Assembly (NCBI GenBank): GCA_018127085.1
Contig: CM030735.1
Location: forward strand, 124,001 to 188,000
Origin: Pneumocystis sp. 'macacae'
Lineage: Eukaryota > Ascomycota > Pneumocystomycetes > Pneumocystales > Pneumocystaceae
DNA length: 64,000 nucleotides
Reading direction: 5' to 3'
Program-made: the position numbers and the translations under genes
Notes under the pieces: generated by a model
What the model saw: the letters and a program-made list of their open reading frames with translations, nothing else
Database searches by the model: none
Told to the model about the DNA's origin: nothing
Shown here: piece after piece, positions 61,556-64,000 of the stretch
Position numbering within the stretch: the stretch's first letter is position 1
How the letters are laid out: each line of letters begins with the position of its first letter

Positions 61556-64000
61556 TTAAATAAATAAATTATCTAAATGCTCAAAATGGTATATAAGTTG
61601 CGTATTATTTACTTTAAAATCTTTATTCCTAAATATACTATTATATTCATGTAATTTCCCAATGTTTGCCATAAATTCAATGATAACATTACAATCGATT
61701 AACAATCCTTCAAAAAAAATAGATGGTATAATTTCTTTTACATGTAATTCCCATGTTCCTCCACACAAAAAAAGCGATAAAACAAAATTAAAAATACTTC
61801 TTAATAACAATTGTTTTATCTTAAAAAATTAGTTATAAACAATAATAATTTAAACATTACATTTTCTCCACTAAATCCAGAAATAAGCGTAATTTCCTGA
61901 TGTCTAAAATTATGAAACCAAATATATTCTTTTCCAGATTCCTTTAATGTCCATTCTCTATATATTTGTCTTTGAATAGTTGCTAACTGTTTTTTTTGTA
62001 CTTCTACAATATGTAAATCTGGCCAATGAATAGAATTTTTTTTAGATGATATCCATGATATAAATATAGGTACCAGTTTCAAGAAATTAGAAATATACTG
62101 CCATAAACGTTCAATAGATTTATTTTCGAATATATAAGGATATATATCTTTTAAATAACTAGTATAATTTAATGACTCCAAAAATTCAACTAAAACTGCT
62201 AATATTTCAAAAATTTTAACAGAACCATATATTGCTAATAAAGTAGACGATTCAAAAAAAGTTTTAAGACAAGATAAAAGAACATGAAAAAAAGATTCCA
62301 TAATATTTAAAATAGAATATATATTCGAATTTTTATATTTATATTTTAAAAGACTAATAAAAAGTTCCTCAGTGGCTTCAAGCATAGGGATTATATATAT
62401 CCAAGTAATATGTGATTTTGAATATGTTATGTATGTGCTAAAAATTTCATCAAGAATAAAAGAAATAAGATCCATAGTTTGTATTTCACTAATAATCAAT
62501 AAGACAAATTTGGATATAAATTAACTTACACATCTATATCATTTTTTGTTTCATTTAAAACAAAGCATATTAAGGTAGAAAAATTATTTCTCTTATTTTC
62601 AAATAATGCAGTTTCACATTTTGCTTTAACAAATCTAAATAATTCTTCTTGTATTGCAGGATTACAAAGATTTCTTCTTCCATAACCTTTAAGCTTTTTT
62701 GCTGTATAAATAATATCTTCTTCTGGCTGTGGAAAATTTGTAGAATCAGTAAACCATTCTAAAATTGGAAGACTGTTTTCATTAACAAATTCCCCACAAT
62801 ATTGTAGAACATTTCCAATAAGTTTTTGACAGAGATCAATATATTTTTCGATATCATTGTCTTTTTTTTGTATTAATTTCTAAAATTTATTACTAAAATA
62901 TTTAAAAATCAAAAATATTAAACTTGATAATTTTCACGCATAGAATGAAAAAGATTTGACAAATAAGTTAAAAACTCGCTTTTTGTACTTTGTATCAAAT
63001 TTTCCGAGACCAAATGACTATAAATTTCTCCCATATTTTCTAATGTATCTAAAACGTTAATTAAAATACATATTAAATTGTAATCTCAAAACTACTTGAA
63101 ATTATAGATAATTGACAGCGTTTTATTTCAAAAAGTTGAATTTCAAAAAAACCAGATTTTTTTATAAACGGAGAATTTTTCCATAATTTATTACAAGAAT
63201 CAATATTTAAAATAAGACTTGTTAAAATATGCTGATTATAAAGTTTATCCTCAACGATTACACGGAACCAATATGATATAAATGTAACACGATAAGTCTA
63301 TTATTAGGAAAAACAAGACAATAAAATAAAACTCACAAAATATACATCAGGACATTCTTGAATTACTTTTGAGATAAAAATAACACCAGTTTGATTAATT
63401 TTCGAGTTATTTCCAAAACGAATCCACGATTCTTGTCCATAATCTAAATAATTTGACCATTCCTTTAGAAATCAACTTAGTGTATATAAAAGAATCATTT
63501 TTTACTTTAATTCCATTTCTTACTAAAAGATCTGCTGTAAGTACCCAACATCCGATAACCGCGTTTAATAATTCATATGAAATTTCTATATCGGAACCTA
63601 AATAGTTCGACAACATTTGAAAAATTTGCCCACTTAATGTTTTATTAATAATCTAAAAAAATAAACAAAGAGTTAATATAATTTAAAAAAATAAACCATA
63701 GAAAATTGATATTCAATAGTATCTTCAATATCATATCTATCAATTAAATTATACGATAAGGATACATCATCATAATCTTGACTATCATGTGTATGTTTAT
63801 CATATTTTTTATAAGATCGTTTTTTGGATAATTTTCGAATAAAACTGCATGTCAAATTCAATGCTTCAATTATTACTGAACTAGGAATAATTGATGAAAA
63901 GTTAAATAAATTAATCGAAGATGCTTTAATATATTAATAATTAAACTAAATATTTTTTTTACCTTCACTAAACAATTGTAGAATTCTTTCTCTATTATTG
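61556..64000 (-). CDS. Large helical protein, partial; candidate Mms22/Mus7
   Basis: Runs off the right edge, so the N-terminus is missing; at least eight exons. The visible protein is all-helical and Ile/Leu/Asn-rich. Segments include NNREREILQLFSE, IIPSSVIIEALNLTCSFIRK, NLIDRYDIEDTIEYQF, IYSHLVSENLIQSTKSEFLT, VLQYCGEFVNENSLPILEWF, TDSTNFPQPEEDIIYTAKKL, then SGKEYIWFHNFRHQEITLIS and, after a 42-nt intron, QLLLRSIFNFVLSLF. Ends FEHLDNLFI. The QYCGEFVN...WF.DSTNFPQP region recalls the C-terminal region of Mms22/Mus7, the substrate adaptor of the Rtt101-Mms1 replication-repair ubiquitin ligase. A karyopherin-like HEAT protein is the main alternative. Confidence 0.45.

Overview
The window is nuclear DNA of a fungus. 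Most of it is very AT-rich. Genes are packed at about one per 1.9 kb on both strands, and nearly every gene is cut by several GT-AG introns, mostly 40-60 nt. I find 33 protein-coding genes (28 named, 5 without a recognised family, one running off the right edge). Gene density, tiny introns, AT-richness and content (MEI2, Cnl2/Nkp2-like, TORC2 HbrB-type subunit, Mcp5/Num1, RRG9) fit Taphrinomycotina, most of all a Pneumocystis-like genome. That placement is inference; no marker gene proves it.

Layout. 0.2-8.6 kb: Hsp40 SIS1, pseudouridine synthase CBF5, exocyst SEC15, an SLC41/MgtE cation transporter. 9.6-17 kb: meiosis regulator MEI2, eIF2-assembly factor CDC123, RNA 5'-end quality-control RAI1. 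17.5-28.4 kb: a short orphan gene, GET4, acyltransferase ALE1, SM protein VPS45, mitoribosomal RSM10, a probable PH protein, SEC62. 29.9-44.5 kb: CNL2-like kinetochore gene, HOPS VAM6/VPS39, two small orphans, TORC2 BIT61/HbrB, UTP7, TSR1, SDHAF4, a DUF1772 membrane protein. 44.8-51.5 kb: cortical dynein anchor MCP5/NUM1, INO80 subunit ARP8, DPM3. 51.8-64 kb: RXT3, a coiled-coil orphan, RRG9/neugrin, AFG2/DRG1, TSC13, 6-phosphofructo-2-kinase/fructose-2,6-bisphosphatase, and a large helical protein that may be MMS22/MUS7.

These are single-copy housekeeping genes, not a pathway cluster. Themes recur: ribosome biogenesis (CBF5, UTP7, TSR1, AFG2), membrane traffic (SEC15, VPS45, VAM6, GET4, SEC62) and lipid/glycan synthesis (ALE1, TSC13, DPM3). 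UTP7 and TSR1 share one divergent promoter.

The most unusual thing is base composition. About 45.3-50.7 kb is a GC-rich island inside an AT-rich chromosome, although it carries ordinary conserved genes. Its strand skew flips sign almost exactly at the ARP8/MCP5 junction, and its introns are longer and full of GCATAC/TATGCG repeats. The 5' half of SIS1 at the left edge is also GC-rich. I see no transposon, CRISPR array, rRNA or convincing tRNA, and no novel multi-gene system. Other signals worth checking: a 40-nt near-perfect palindrome, a perfect heat-shock element, a run of CCCCT elements before MEI2, a splice donor that seems to lack its G in the PFK26-type gene, and a 10-bp-phased tandem repeat.
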